A stretch of DNA of 64,000 nt from the NCBI GenBank assembly GCA_015680905.1, contig CM027377.1, positions 2,690,501 to 2,754,500 of the forward strand, in the 5' to 3' direction. The notes under the pieces are model-generated. The model made no database searches, was not told where the DNA came from, and saw only the letters and a program-made list of their open reading frames with translations. The position numbers and the translations under genes are program-made. Below, piece after piece: positions 1 to 12,524 of this stretch; the stretch's first letter is position 1, and each line of letters starts with the position of its first letter. The DNA comes from Coptis chinensis. Lineage: Eukaryota > Streptophyta > Magnoliopsida > Ranunculales > Ranunculaceae.

Positions 1-1028
1 ACATAAAAAACGGAGCAGCCATAGCCATCACAAAAGCTCATAAAATAATCAGTGGGTTTTACATTAATAATGTTAAACACACTTCTTTTCTTTCAATGGA
101 ACAATGTTTGAGACAGATAATAGTTGGCAATATAAAAAATATATATATATACAGTGTAGGAACAAAAATGAGAAAATTTACCAGGTAAAATGTGCTAATT
201 GTAAACCTAGAAAACTTACAAGAATAATTATGGGGAAAAAAAGGGATGGTGTACGTATACACAGAATACAGATAGGGAATGGTATGACGGTGAAGCTTCA
301 TTAAAGCTGTCCAAAATCCGTTTGATGAGAATGCCGGATGGAAACTTATTCACAGGCAGCAACAACTAGATGCTTGCCCCAACAAATTCACCTCACAGAG
401 CAAGATGGCGAGGAGTTTCTCCTTTGTCCACAACTTTGAAGGAAGAACACAGTTTAAGACCTGCTGAAGCAGAAACGCAATGCTGAAACTCAGTAAGGGA
501 ATTTAGCTTAAGCATGTTACAAAAGCATCCTGAAGAGGGGACAATCCTATAAAAAGAAAACAGGTTTGGAGGGGGATCTAAACAAGCAAGCCACAATAAG
601 ACAAGGTCATACAAAACAAATCAGAAACATAAGCAACTTAAAGAAAGAAAATGCAAGTCGAATAGAAGAACAGTTATGGAAATGCAAGTGTTACAGAAAA
701 AAAAAGAAGTAAAACAGACAACTTAAAACCTAAGACTTTTCCTAGTATGCTTCTATCTCGTTTTCCATAGTACGCCAACAATTGCTTCTATCTCGTTTTC
801 CATAGTATGAATACCCACATTTTATTTAATACAAAATCAAAAAGTCGTAATATTCATCATATACTGACATCTTACTGATTTCAATGAGAAACACTAGCAT
901 GAAAAGGACAAATTTCCTTCTAACAACACTGAGAAAAGAAAAATATTTGAAACAAACAAAAAGGAGAGTGAGAAAAGAGGGGGGGGGGGGGATGGGGATG
1001 GGGATTTACCTTTGAAATGTCTGCACTG
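1..1028. other. Downstream flank of the GT77-like gene, no gene seen
   Basis: AT-rich sequence after the stop codon of the minus-strand transferase; its 3' untranslated region probably lies in the right part. It holds a short TA run near 140-152, a G homopolymer near 980-990 and a short direct repeat (ctatctcgttttccatagta) at about 751-770 and 788-807. I see no convincing coding sequence; the small reading frames are not conserved-looking. Confidence 0.5.
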
Positions 1029-4000
1029 TCAATCTTTCCCCTCTTCTTGTACAGGTGAACTTGAACTATAATGACGGAGGGATGCAAGACTGAAAAATTA
1101 TTGTTGTCAAACAAAATCATGTAGCAGTAGACAATAATGAAATACAGAAGTTAAAAACTATCTAAAAGAGATTTTTGTCTAAGATCATCCAGAATATGTT
1201 ATTGACCACATAACGAATACTTTGATATGGATGAGAACAACATGCAATAATTTGATAAAATATTTTATTTTCTACCTGCAATTCTGTGGGATCCTCCAAG
1301 ATGAAAGCGATGCTCTCTTCACACTAGGTGGCAGAGTCATGAACTTTCTCCAATCCTCAAGCATAATTCGCAAATCATGAAGCTTGCTATCCATACCATA
1401 GCAACAATTTGCATGCATCGTACAAACTTGATTTAAACTTTTGCTAGGTTCACATAACCCACCGAAGTAAGCAGTATTCAGAAATCTCATCGTTAGTCCG
1501 ATTTCAGTGATGAAAGGATCAAACTTGATCATATTAAGCACGTCCTGATCATGGTATCCTGGATGGGTCTCTCTCGAAGAGTACCAATATTTGTAGAATG
1601 CTATTGTGCGGTTATTGGATTTGACATAGTTAAACCCACCATTCGGTTTATTATTGAGGTCAAAGGAATTACCCATAAAGTGATCACAAGCAATCTGGAA
1701 ATCTGCATCTAAATAAAAGCGCGGAAATGGGTCTCGAAACCACATTACATCAGCATCCTGAAATATTAAACCATCCAAAACTAATAGAATGAGTAAAAAT
1801 AGCTATGGAGCAAAAAAGTTAAGATTTACGAACAGATAACTATGGAGGGTGAATGAGGAATAAAGAATGTCACTTTGCTTGCAAGATAAGTTGACTTTCT
1901 ACTCCTTGAATAGATCATGCCCAGGCCTTTGGTGGTTGTACCAAAGATCCAGGGTTCAAGTTCTATTCTCATCATCTGGGGATGGCTCGGGGATTTTCCC
2001 GTTCTTTTTATATAATTTTGGGATTGTGTGTGTGTGTGGAAGAGGGGGGAAGGATAGGACAGTTTATTGCATTCCAAAGGAAAGCTGAACTGAGGCAGAC
2101 ATCCTACCAATTAAACCAGTCAACTTTTATCCTCCTCATATTATCTAATATAATTTAAAGCCAATAACCCTAATAGGCAAACATCCAAATTTCTTTTTAG
2201 AGAAACATAAAAAGAAGAAAGAAAATAATTTATACAACATCAAATCAGAAGTAAGAGCATATCTCCAAGAATCAACTTACATATATATGAAATCCAGGAG
2301 CTATCATTCTTCCGTTTTAGACGCATAATTACAGCTGATCAGATAAACTATGGAAGAGAATGTACTAAACAACAATGCCTACAATTGCATTTTTGTTTTT
2401 GAGCAAAATAATTTGCACAAGTTCTAAACGTTCTTCAACTACAAATTTAATGGTTAAAGGGCAATAAGAAGAAGAAGAAGAAGAAGAATATAGTTATTAC
2501 TGAACCATAAGCAATAAGCAATATGCTTCTCTTCTTCTGAAGGACTACAGATATAAAAATTATACATCTTATAAGATAGGGAAGAAAAAGAAGAAGAAGT
2601 TATTAGTTATTACTGAACCATAAGCAATATGCTTCTCTTCTTCTGAAGGACCACAGATATAAAAATTATACTTCTTAGAAGACAGTAAAGTGGATAGATC
2701 TCTATAACCCTATTCTGCCTTACTGTAGCGGGTAGCAAAGCAACTATGATTCATTAACACAGATTGCAGTAGTATTCTGATAATCAAATAAAACAGCATG
2801 TTATTGTCTATTCAACATAAACGAGTGTATGTGCAAACACATTTATCACAAAGATACACATGTGGAGAGAGAGACAGAGAGAGTACCGTAAAAACGAAGT
2901 TGTATCCCATCTCAAGAACAGACCGTAAAAAATCTATCCTTCTCCACATCATCTTCAGGTAGTCAGGTGTCATAAAATATGCCTCCTTGGAGAAATCAAG
3001 CCCTTCTGTGGTAAGAGCAAAGCAATGGGTGTGTAGGGCCAAGCAACGAATGTATGCTTTCCGGTCCAATGTAATGATCACCAAATGCTTCAAAAGCCTA
3101 TGTGTCTGATTTCCAATTCGGAAACTCTCAAGAAAGAGATCAATAATTGAATCTGAGGCTGCCCAAGCTTCATTCAAAGTCGTCAGTATAACAGTTCCAT
3201 CATCCATTGATGCCTCCTTTAGAACTCTATCCAGCCTAACTTCATCAGGTTCCTGCATATATATATATATATATATGAAACGCAAATCATGAGCCTGGGC
3301 TTTTCTTGCCCCTTCTGTCAAATATTTGAAGAATCCTCTTTACATATATTCTTCCAATGTGAATGGGTAAAGAAGGGGGGGGGGGGTGTCTGGTTCAGCT
3401 CTTCAACAGCTATTAGAAAGAATGACCGCCAATATCCATTCACGAGTTGATACATTTGGGAATAGTACATTAACAAATATTGGGCTTCATAATAAAAAGA
3501 GCCTAACTACCCGTGTAATGCCCACAAATATATTCATTTTTTTTCCCGATAATACTACAAATATATTCATAATACTATAATGTCACAATGTTTATGTAAG
3601 CCTAGAACCTTTTCCTATGATACACCTCAAGTTCTTATCTGCGTAAGCCTGGGTTCAATGCAAGTGTGAAATCCCAAAATTGCCACCTGTGTGTTTTATA
3701 GATGAATTACCATATATCTTACTTTTGGTAAATAACTCTCCATTTTGTAGAGAAACAATTCAATACGCTACATAAGAGGTGCTACTCTTGCCTTTTACGC
3801 TAGTCAATTATGATATCCAAGTGCATAATTTTATATGCTAAATTATGTTGATTAAATATAATGGTGACTTCGACATTGAGGTTACATTGTTGCGAAACGA
3901 GACCAAGTCCAACACACAACACTCCCAAGTCAAAACATATCAAAACAGTTTCTAGAAAAGGATTCCGTGGTCGTAGGTAAACTATTAAGTATTGGCCCAA

Positions 4001-4427
4001 TTAACTATTCCACGTGGCAACTTTTCATAGACCAACCTATGCTCTTAAAAGTTACGACTGAAACAGCATATCAGTTCTCAACTCTCTAACGTGCACCTAA
4101 ACATGCTAACGTGCGCCGAAAAGTGCAGCAAACACAAGAAAAAAAAAACAAACATGTTAATTGAATTGAAACAGTTACCGAAGTAGAATTGATGGTGTCG
4201 AACGTAGAGTGATCAATAACAACGGTTGAAGAAGAAGAAAACGAAGAAGCAGCTTGATAAATTACTAAACAAGGAAACGCGACAGCTGCTAAAAACAACA
4301 TGAATGTCAGAACCCGACGAAAAATAAAGCCGGAATCTGACGAAATTTCAGTATTGGTATTTCCGTATGAACGAAATATCTTCAACATTATTGTCGATCT
4401 TCTTCGCGATCTTCCCGTTCTCCTCAT
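1029..4427 (-). CDS. Nucleotide-diphospho-sugar transferase, GT77/DUF271 family (At4g15970-like), 4 exons
   Basis: Predicted Golgi type II membrane glycosyltransferase of the plant DUF271/GT77 group; donor and acceptor substrates are not known from sequence. Exons on the minus strand: 4427-4179, 3252-2887, 1757-1276 and 1089-1029, all with GT-AG borders and compatible phases, giving about 385 residues, a normal length for the family. Residues 1-83 are a basic N-terminus followed by one hydrophobic anchor (FMLFLAAVAFPCLVIY). Exon 2 carries the start of the family domain (VILTTLNEAWA). Exon 3 opens with the nucleotide-sugar/metal motif DADVMWFRDPF and contains HDQDVLN. The last exon is small: splicing after the TGCAG at 1276 gives NCSLASLRHY, the usual family ending, whereas reading through the donor gives a stop at once. 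The upstream sequence has a doubled TATA region and is duplicated near 37.6-38.0 kb. Family assignment is firm; the C-terminal exon is inferred. Confidence 0.9.
1880..2110. mobile_element. Possible tRNA-derived SINE remnant in intron 3 of the transferase gene
   Basis: The segment has a pol III B-box-like string (agggttcaagttc) near 1951-1963 on plus, and an A-box-like string (TGGTTTAATTGG) on the minus strand near 2108-2119. A GT microsatellite and G-rich patch lie between. The two boxes point in opposite directions, so this may be two fragments or chance. No target-site duplication was found. Confidence 0.25.
2491..2682. repeat. Tandem duplication (~80 bp, twice) with GAA microsatellites in intron 2
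   Basis: Copies at about 2491-2577 and 2604-2682 share a long near-identical stretch starting tagttattactgaaccataa and including gcttctcttcttctgaagga. The first copy has an extra ataagca. Each is preceded by a (GAA)n run (2468-2487 and 2581-2598). It lies between exons 2 and 3 and probably has no coding effect. Confidence 0.8.
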
Positions 4428-4440
4428 CGATTAAAACTAG

Positions 4441-4888
4441 GGCTTAATTTCTTCTTCTTTTCCATTGTGTGAAAAAAGAATACAACTTTCGAGGACGGAA
4501 CTCTTTTTATAGTTTCAAAGCTGATGTGGAACTCTTTTTATATAAGTGTGAATTGGTTTCAAAGCTGATGTATATTAGTTGTGGACGTAGAGGGGTTAGG
4601 AGTTTAAGAGGAGTGTTAATTTTAAAGACTAAACCGTCATTAAGGGTTTATCAAACGTTTTTAATCAGCACGTGGCATTGATTGTGATGTTATGAAATCT
4701 TTGTACTTTGACTGTTTCCAACTTTCTATGTTGGTCAATTTCAAAATTCAAAGTATAGTTTAGTTTAGCTGTTTAGATAAACTTGGTCCCAAATCCCAAG
4801 CAAAGCGAGATTTCCTCTGTTGGGGATTCTAGTTATCTCGAGCTATCTAACCTAATCGCCTAATACCCTCTAGTCACATCAATTTGTA
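4441..4888. repeat. Segmental duplication copy 1: transferase promoter (partner at 37632-38022)
   Basis: Shares ordered, same-orientation blocks with 37632-38022, including ttgtggacgt, gggtttatcaaacgttttta, cacgtggca, gttatgaaatctttgtactt, aattcaaagtatagttta and tttcctctgttggggattct. Similarity stops near catcaa on the far side and just upstream of the transferase ATG on the near side. The two copies differ by several indels, so the duplication is not very recent. Confidence 0.9.
4497..4571 (-). promoter_or_regulatory. Core promoter of the transferase with a duplicated TATA segment
   Basis: Two direct copies (4497-4527 and 4528-4571) each begin ggaactctttttata and end caaagctgatgt. On the minus strand each gives a TATA-box-like TATAAAAA or TATATAAAAA, about 80 and 110 bases upstream of the ATG at 4427. 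The paralogous promoter copy at 37.6 kb has only one version and lacks a good TATA box. The transcription start is inferred, not seen. Confidence 0.5.
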
Positions 4889-4904
4889 TTCGGGCAGGTC
4901 CAGC

Positions 4905-5384
4905 TAGGGTGGAACTTAGGTCGGGTTAGTAAAAGCCCAATGAATTAAAATCTAGTTTTTTATTGTTTTGGGCTAATATATCAGATCTGTGGTTTGGATT
5001 TGATTTTGATATTCTAATCCAACTTGTGTGCATATATGTACGATATATTTCAATCATTTTATTTTTGTAAAAAATAAAGTTGAAAATCTATATTTTAGAG
5101 AGAATAATGTAATCATCAACAAGGTTAATTTCACTTTCAAACAATCAAATCTCTTTGATTTCATTATAAGATTTCAATTTTAGTGTTTTTTATCTCATAA
5201 ATCTAAAAAAAATCCGAGAAGTTTGACCAACCAGACCAAACCCAAATTGGTCGGGCTAGGACTTGGGCTGAAAATTTAAAGACCGACTAAGGCTTGGTCC
5301 CGGACTTGAGTTAAAGCATTTGAAACTCGGGTTAAACTCAGGTTATGTCTCAACCCGACCTAACCCGCCAGAGTTCCACCCCTA
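4905..5384. mobile_element. Non-autonomous hAT-like element
   Basis: Begins TAGGGTGGAAC and ends GTTCCACCCCTA, imperfect inverted ends of the hAT type. The 8-bp flanks (ggtccagc and gttcctac) match at 5 of 8 positions, as expected for an old target-site duplication. The interior is AT-rich with gggctaggacttgggc-type text and no reading frame. Confidence 0.5.
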
Positions 5385-5392
5385 GTTCCTAC

Positions 5393-7200
5393 CCACTGCT
5401 AGGAAGAATGCCCATGCGCCCATGCCCAAAGTTCCAAACTTCTAATCCAAGTAGCCCTAACTAATCAAAATAAAATACAAAATGTTAGCCATGAGTTTAC
5501 TACAATGAGCTTTCGCGTAATAATTATTTTTTGCTCCTTGACAAGGCATGAGTTTAAAGTATTGGGTTGTTGCCTGTTGATTACTTGGTTGATTTGCTTA
5601 ACATTTTTCTTTATCAGAGACAATTCCTTGTCCAGAGTTCATAAATTAACTAGGTGAGACGACCTCAAAGGCTGGATTAATAAGCACATGTTAGGAGGAA
5701 CATCCTAGTTAAGTAATTAGGAGACTAATTCCTTGTTAAGTTGTTAATTTTGAGATCTATTCCGTAGTCACAAAACGTTTTATATCTATTATAACAAAAC
5801 AAATGGGAAGACAAATGGTGGTCGGGATCGCGCAGGGATCTGCATTAGGATTGTTTTGGGATCAGCTAAAAACACATACGACAAAGATTGTTTTGAAACC
5901 CCTTTGAGAATATTCTCAATGAAAATTAAAGTATGTTGTTAGTGAGTTAAATGTTACTAAATATTTTTCCACAACTTAATTAGTCATTCAACATACCACA
6001 TGCAAACGTTTTATTTCTCGAGCCAACTTTTGACTACCCAAGAGACAAGAACCACTGAAGCAATTCTCTTTCTTAATAAGAACTTCAAATCCCATTTTCG
6101 TAGCTGCGGGTGTTATTTTTTAAAATTAAAAAGTTTTAAATGAAAATGTTTTTTTGAGCCTTGGGGATTTAATATAAATTTACACTATAAATTTTCATTA
6201 CCATTTGGTTATTGGGGTTTAAGTTCTGCTAAAGCAAAATGGCTAGATACTTTGTCACTTCCGCTACATCTACCACTTCATTAGCTTCTTAAACTGTCCA
6301 CTTGCCTTAAATCATTCATTCCAAATTCTCTTATAACTTTTTCCCTCCTTTCCATTTGGTATAAATTTCTTTTAAATTGCTTGCTGGAACCTTTTAGAAA
6401 AACCTTCAAAAGGTACGAAATAATATGGCCCTATATATCTTGCTATCTATATTTCTTTAGCGGAATGTTCATATTATATTTAACATCTTTATCATCTATA
6501 TAAGAAATTCTATTTGCCTACTTTATTGACGTATTTTCTAAGTATTTGTTTAAGATTTTGGGTATTTGAACCGTCAGTGATCTACTTCAGTCAGGCATCT
6601 CTTCTCCGTCTCTAACCAGCAAAGTCTCATGTAACTTTTACATTACAGATTACTGATTACGTGTCCTTCTTCGTCGGCCACACTTGACGAAATGAAGTTT
6701 TGCTTTGTTTCTTATTGTTTTTCTTCATGTTGATGTTGTTAGTCCATTTTTGCCATGTCCAATCAATAATGATCGTCGTCGTGAAACTTTGATCCAGTAT
6801 ACGAGTTCGGTGTTGTGAAGTACCTGTGGAAAATGACTATATGGTAGTTGATGCCACTTTCGTTGAAATTTGCTTGACCACTAGGAAGATTTTTTTTTGT
6901 TAGTAATGAGCAAGCATTGAGACAGAGAAAAGTCTCAACGGCGTGTTGTTATGTTTCTACCATTATTTTGGTTAAGGAAAAATCCATTCTACCGATTGTA
7001 ATGCTATACTAATCAATGTTATTCTTAATAGGAAAGAACTTACCTTTCCTTGATGTTATGACCGAAAAAATTGACTCAGTAAGTATTGCATAGTTGTTTC
7101 TCGCTATGAGCAATCTAATGAGTATTTGATCATTTTTTATTTTACATTAATGAGAATATCTAATTTTCAGGGTTAGGCTTTATAGTATATTTCACAAACC
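5393..7200. other. Intergenic sequence, nothing recognised
   Basis: AT-rich, with no long reading frame in either strand, no clear inverted ends and no strong similarity to other parts of this window. It separates the transferase promoter from the 3' end of the retroelement remnant. Confidence 0.5.
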
Positions 7201-9380
7201 TCAAAATCTTTGCCTCAAATGAATCTTTTCATGCCGATCAAACGTCTTAGCTGCCTCTCTAAAAAGGGATGGTGGACAAGTACGAATCGCAAATACCAAC
7301 TTAGATAGCCCAACACAAGCACGTAAGAGAGCTAACTCACACTGTGGATCGTTTAATGTAGCTAAACGGTCCATCAAAGTCACAACCTTTTCAACACGCT
7401 TGCAAGCAAGGCCCCTGACAAAGGATGGATCGATCTTGACTGCACCTCAAGCAACCCGACTCCTGACTGAGGATCGGGACAAATCTGAAGGAAAAAGACC
7501 AGGGGTGGAGCGACGTGGATCCAATGATGGCCAAAATAGCTCAGTTTTAGCCACATTAAGAACCATCCCATAAGAAGGTCCTTCTTCCTGAATCATACTC
7601 AAAGCTGTAGCCACCTGTTCTGTATCTCCAATCAGAGTCCCATCATCTAGATACCAAGCATGTAGCCACAACTGACAACTGGACTGGATCCGCAGAATCA
7701 GGGGATGCAACACCAGTGCAAATAGAAGGGGACCCAAAGGATCACCTTGCTGGACCCCAGTAGTAGACCATATGTAGCTATCCCCCATATATAACCTCGC
7801 AGGTTGACAATACAAGTACTCAACCCAAGGGGAAATAGCTGGGCAACGGATACGAACCTCTCTCAACATAGTAGTCCGATCAACCATGTTAAAAACATTA
7901 TGAAAATCTACAAGCAACATCGAAAGAGAGGTACTGTCACTAGTAGCATACACTATCGGTTTGGCCGGCGTGCAAAATAAACGCGCACCACCGAAACACC
8001 AACCCCATACCGAAAAATCCTGCAAAGTATCCTACCACATCTTGGGAAACTCCTTTCATTGCAATCTTAGAGACCAAACGGCCAAACCATCCCCACGGCT
8101 ATAGGGCCGAATACTATTATCCGGCGAGAAGTGGAGTAAAGCGAAAACACTTCGCAATGAATTCCACTAACGGATGTGGACATCGTCCCCTCAGAACCAA
8201 AGATTCACCATAGGGTCAATGCATCTAGCAAATCGTCGGCGATATGGCTGCGCAACCCCACTCATGGCATCCAACAAATGGTGAGCTTGAAGACCATCCA
8301 CGACCACAAAAGTACCCTTCGAAATGACCTAATACATGACAATAGGGCATCTCTCTACCACCAAAAGGAGGCTCGAAAAAGGAACGGTCGGTCTCACAGT
8401 GGTTGTCGCGATCGGGTGTTTCTCCTCTAATGCACATATAGTCTCCGCAGATTTGAGGCAACAACTCCTGGCGATGATAACACTTTGACCGCTGCAGAAA
8501 ATGTCCATCGACAACTTTTCAGAAAACAAATGCGCATTATTCCGAGTGGAGGCAGATTTCCGGTCGGATGGATCGGGGAGACTCATTCTGACTCTAAGAG
8601 ATCGAAACATCCCGCCCGGGCTCATTCCATGTCGTCAAAGCATGGAGAATCTGTTTTTGCTGAAAGTTTTTCCTAGTGCCAGAACGATGTTCCTGACGAT
8701 TTTGTGGTCAGAAAACTTGTAGAGTGCAACGCGGCAAGAGGAGGAGACGAACCCAAGACATAACTGAACTAGGATCAGTTGTAATATCCCAGAGAGCCGA
8801 TTTCAGTGCACCCGAAAATGCCAATTGACAAGCACGTGGTATACTTTTCACGGTTCGGAAAGGTATACGAAATGCATTATCCAGTAATTTCTCATTAAGA
8901 GAAGAAGGGACAACAAGCGGATCAAGGTATCACCACCACCCCTCTGTGTCGTGGATGCAAGATCTATAGTGTCGGGCTTAGGAGGTGGTTGTGGTATGCC
9001 CACAATGAAACATGGGGATTCCCATTCTCCAACAAAATAGGTGGTGGTATGATAGCATCCGGATGACGACCACGGTATACCAAATGCGTGGATACCCGGA
9101 TAACGACCACACATCCATTTGTCTATATAGACTTTAAGGAATTCTCCAATAACAAATACAAATCACAATCATCCTTAAGTTCATCCCGTACCCTATCAAT
9201 ACTCAACTGACAACCTACGTGTTGTTTATCAAAATGCGTGAGAAAGTAGGGAATAGTAAAGCCATTACTGTTAACCCCATTAGTGCATCCATGACGATCA
9301 CGGAAAGGGCAATGAACACGTTTCTTAAGAGGCAGGACAATAGAACCAGAAGAAACAACTTTATTCTTTCTCATATCCAA
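7201..9380 (-). mobile_element. Degraded non-LTR retrotransposon: N-terminal zinc finger plus reverse transcriptase
   Basis: Reading on minus: 9380-9123 encodes an N-terminal segment with a C2H2-like zinc finger (CPFRDRHGC ... FLTHFDKQH). 8300-8220 resembles the region before the RT fingers in a plant RT family (AHHLLDAM, DLLDALTLW). 8165-7447 is the RT core with motif A (VDFHNVFNMVD), motif B (GVQQGDPLGPLLFAL), the catalytic WYLDDGTLIGD and motif D (AKTELFWPS). 7383-7201 continues the thumb side (LNDPQCELALLRACVGL). The frame is broken by several frameshifts and stops, so it is a pseudogene. Motif B and LDD mark it as non-LTR (LINE-like). The family's expected C-terminal part (zinc knuckle and endonuclease-like domain) is absent here but fills the tandem arrays from 10.3 kb on. 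No target-site duplication or poly-A tail was identified, so the ends are approximate. Confidence 0.8.
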
Positions 9381-9395
9381 ATCCTGTCAATAACT

Positions 9396-10314
9396 CAACA
9401 AAACCCAAATCCAATCAAACAAAACCCAACATAAGCAAATCCCCAATCCTGTCAGCAAAACTACAAATCCCACACCTCATCCCATCAACACACAAAACCT
9501 AAACCAAAACCTCTCTGACAGAACAAACCAGCCCAGAAAATAGTTTATATCTGACAGCCACAAAAACCCAACAAATGAGTTCACCAAGGCAACCCAAACC
9601 TAACGAACCTAATACAAGTCATTTCCTACCCCAAACCACCCCGAATTAGTTGCGGGAGGTAGTGGTAGAATCCAACAAAAACGATGGAGCTTCTCGGGTG
9701 TTTGGCGGTGGGGATATAGAGGTGTGGCAATAGTGTGGTGCTGATAAGGAAGGAGGGTAGTGATTGTACTGGTGGCTGATGGTGTTGCGGTGATAAGGGA
9801 GGATTGGTTATGGACCGGATAAGCGGAATACAAATAAAAATCGGTGTTGGGTTTTGGTCCCCCTTGGAAGGTGGCGATGGAAGCAACAGTTGTTCTTGAT
9901 GGGAGGAGGTGGTCGGGGGTTGTGGTGGTGATTTGGAAGGTGATTCAAGGTGGTGCGGTGGTGGGGCAAGGTGATGGTGATGCAGCAGTAGCAAGGTTGG
10001 GTTTAGATCGGTGGAGAGGGTGGAGGATTAATGGTGGTGGTGGCAAAATGGCGGTGGGAGGTGGTTGAGAAGAAGGTTGAGAGACGCTGAAGACCAGTTG
10101 GGATTAGGGGGGAGGACGGTGGTGGTAGCTGTAGGTGGTGGGCGGGTTTTCAGATTTGGGGTTTAAAGGAGGCGGTGGTGGCAACGATGAGGTGCCATGT
10201 CGGGTGGTTTATGGGGGCGTCGGTGGGAAGTGGTGGCGAGGGTGTGGGCAAGACAAGGTCTTTGCAAGTTACAGTGAAGAAGAAGGTCGAAGAAGAAGAA
10301 TAGTCTTTAAAGCT
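9396..10314. other. GGT/CCA-rich low-complexity block, possible leader of the RT element
   Basis: A strand-asymmetric stretch, rich in GGTGG on plus and CCACC on minus at 9640-10280, with C/A-rich text at 9380-9600. It sits directly upstream, in minus-strand sense, of the zinc-finger ORF, so it could be the retroelement's 5' leader. The long reading frames in it (H/P-rich on minus, G/V-rich on plus) are composition artefacts. Confidence 0.4.
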
Positions 10315-10618
10315 GAATTTTTTTATTTTTTATTATTTTTTTTTGTAGTGGATAATAACCTAAGAAAAATAGAAAATGATGACGTTTTTTTTTTTTTTTT
10401 TGTAGTATATACTCTACAAATAAAAGAAAATATTGTTGTTTTTATTGTTGTTATTTTTTTTTATAATATATACTCTTCGAATAAAAGAAAATATTTTTTT
10501 TTTTTTTTATTTTTTTTTTTTTTTGTAGTATATACTCTTCGAACAAAAGAAAATTTTGTTGTTGTTGTTTTTTTTAAGTGGAAATTTTATTGATAATGAT
10601 AACGAGTTTTACAAATAA

Positions 10619-11165
10619 TTAGGACAAGCGTGCAACAAGTTGTGACTCAAGTCCTTTCTGAACGGCAAATCCTATCCTCCTGAATACAAACTCGTTCGAA
10701 CCACCTGTCATTAGGTTGCAGTTCATAACTTTCTGCAATCACTTAAGGAGCTTAACAGATTGTTGTGGCAAGAAACCAAAAGTGTCGAAATTGAACAGAA
10801 TCAAACAATGCTGGTTAGCTTTACAAGCCTCCTCGTGTTTCCAATTCTTACCTGCTGCTGCCTTATTAGTTGCTTCTCCCAACTCAAATACTCCATTCCC
10901 GAGCCGTACCAAAGGAGAGGCTCTAGTTACATCAAAACACGCATGCCACCACACAAACCAACTTTAGACCAATACATCCACAGGCCGAAGTGTTAATCTT
11001 TCCCCATTCGGATCAGTGAAAAAATTCAAGGGAGCCTCTTTTCTTCACTTGTACTCAGATACTCCAAAATGCATCACATAAAATATCCTTTGACATGATC
11101 ATATCGGTATTTGAAACCTGGAAAATGTATACAATGTGTTTGTCAATGATACTCCGGCATGAAAG
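10619..11165 (-). pseudogene. Array unit L1, RT C-terminal domain remnant, subtype C
   Basis: The minus strand encodes a broken version of the endonuclease-like C-terminal domain. It has the subtype C marker: a TAA just after DVLV (actttagac on plus) followed by ccaccacacaaacc. It keeps TGG where several other copies have TAG after the GK. It is the outermost left copy, next to the GGT-rich block. Confidence 0.8.
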
Positions 11166-11974
11166 TTCAAGAAAAGATGTAAAAACTATTATGTACATAT
11201 TATATTAAGTTTCTAATAAGAAATCCTAATTCAATACTACTAGTGTGAGATATCTAGACAATTTTTCACCATAGAAAAGAAAACAAAACTTTGTCACTAA
11301 GTACACTTATTCATAAAAAGCTTTATACAACCTAAAAACTGCGAGTAAATTTTGCTTCCGTGTTCTTACCACCCACAAAAAAAAGGATGCTTTCTCCTCA
11401 AAATGTCAAGAGATGAAGAAAAAATACCTATGAAGCATGAAAAAATTAATTTTTTCAAAGATGGGTTATTTAACATGTCAAAAGATTTCCTAAATATCGA
11501 AGATCGTGGCTTTGTAATGAGGTAGAACATATGGAAGAATGTTTCACAAGGTAGTTAGACCAACACGATTATTCTTTCATGATGGCGAAACTTCAATAGT
11601 GGAAGATCGTTTTTGGAGCTTATAGAGTATTTTCACAAGCCGACCGATATGAGATGGGAATAAGTTCAGTTAGCTTTGCTTTTGTAAGATTTTGATTTGT
11701 TTTATTTTTAAAGATGATTTTTTTTTGTAGTGAATAATCTATGAAAAAAAGAAAATGATTATTTTTTTATAGTTTTTTTTTGTAGTATATACTCTTCGAA
11801 TAAAAGAAAATGTTGTTGTTTTTGTTGTTGTTATTTTTTTTTTTTATTTATAGTATATACTCTTCGAATAAAAGATTTTTTTTTAGTATATATATCTTCA
11901 AATAAAAATGTTGTTGTTGTTGTTGTTTTTTAGTGAAAATTTTATTGATAATGATAACGAAGTTTTACAAATAA

Positions 11975-12524
11975 TTAGGACAAGCGTGCAAGTCAAGTCC
12001 GCGGACACAAGTCCTTTTTCGAACGACAAATCCTATCCTCCCGAATACAAACTTCGTTAGAACCAGTTGTCATTAGGTTGCATTCCATAACTTTCTGCAA
12101 TCACTTAAAGAGCTTAACAAATTGTTGTGCCAAAAACCAAAAGTGTCTAAACCAATGGAATGAAAGAATGCTTTGGGGTTAGCTTTACAAGCCTCCTCGT
12201 GTTTCCAAATCTTTTTCTCGCTGTTGCTTCTATTAGTCGCTTCTCCCAACTCAAATACTCCATTCCCAAGCCCTACCAACGATAGGCTCAAGTTACATCA
12301 AAACACGCATGCTTCCCTTCAAACCAACTGTAGACCAATAAATCCATAGGCCAAAGTGTTAATCTTCCCCATTCGGATCGTTGAAAAAATTCACGGGGCC
12401 TCTTTCTTCACTTATACTCCAGCCTTCTCCAAAATGCATCACATAAAATATCCTTGACATGATCATGTCGGTATTTAAAACATGGAAAATGTATACAATG
12501 TGTTGTCAATGATACTTCGTGCAT
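11975..12524 (-). pseudogene. Array unit L2, RT C-terminal domain remnant, subtype B-like
   Basis: Carries the marker cttcccttcaaaccaactgt, matching right-array units R2 and R5 rather than its neighbours. Several small indels break the frame. The unit is shorter than average (about 1.28 kb) because its non-coding part has lost about 250 bases. Confidence 0.75.

Noticed and set aside
9609-10593. Long frames in the GGT/CCA-rich block and the T-rich array edge (up to 152 codons)
   Set aside because: Their G/V-, H/P- and F/V-rich composition follows from the simple repeats. No family resemblance, and frames exist on both strands.
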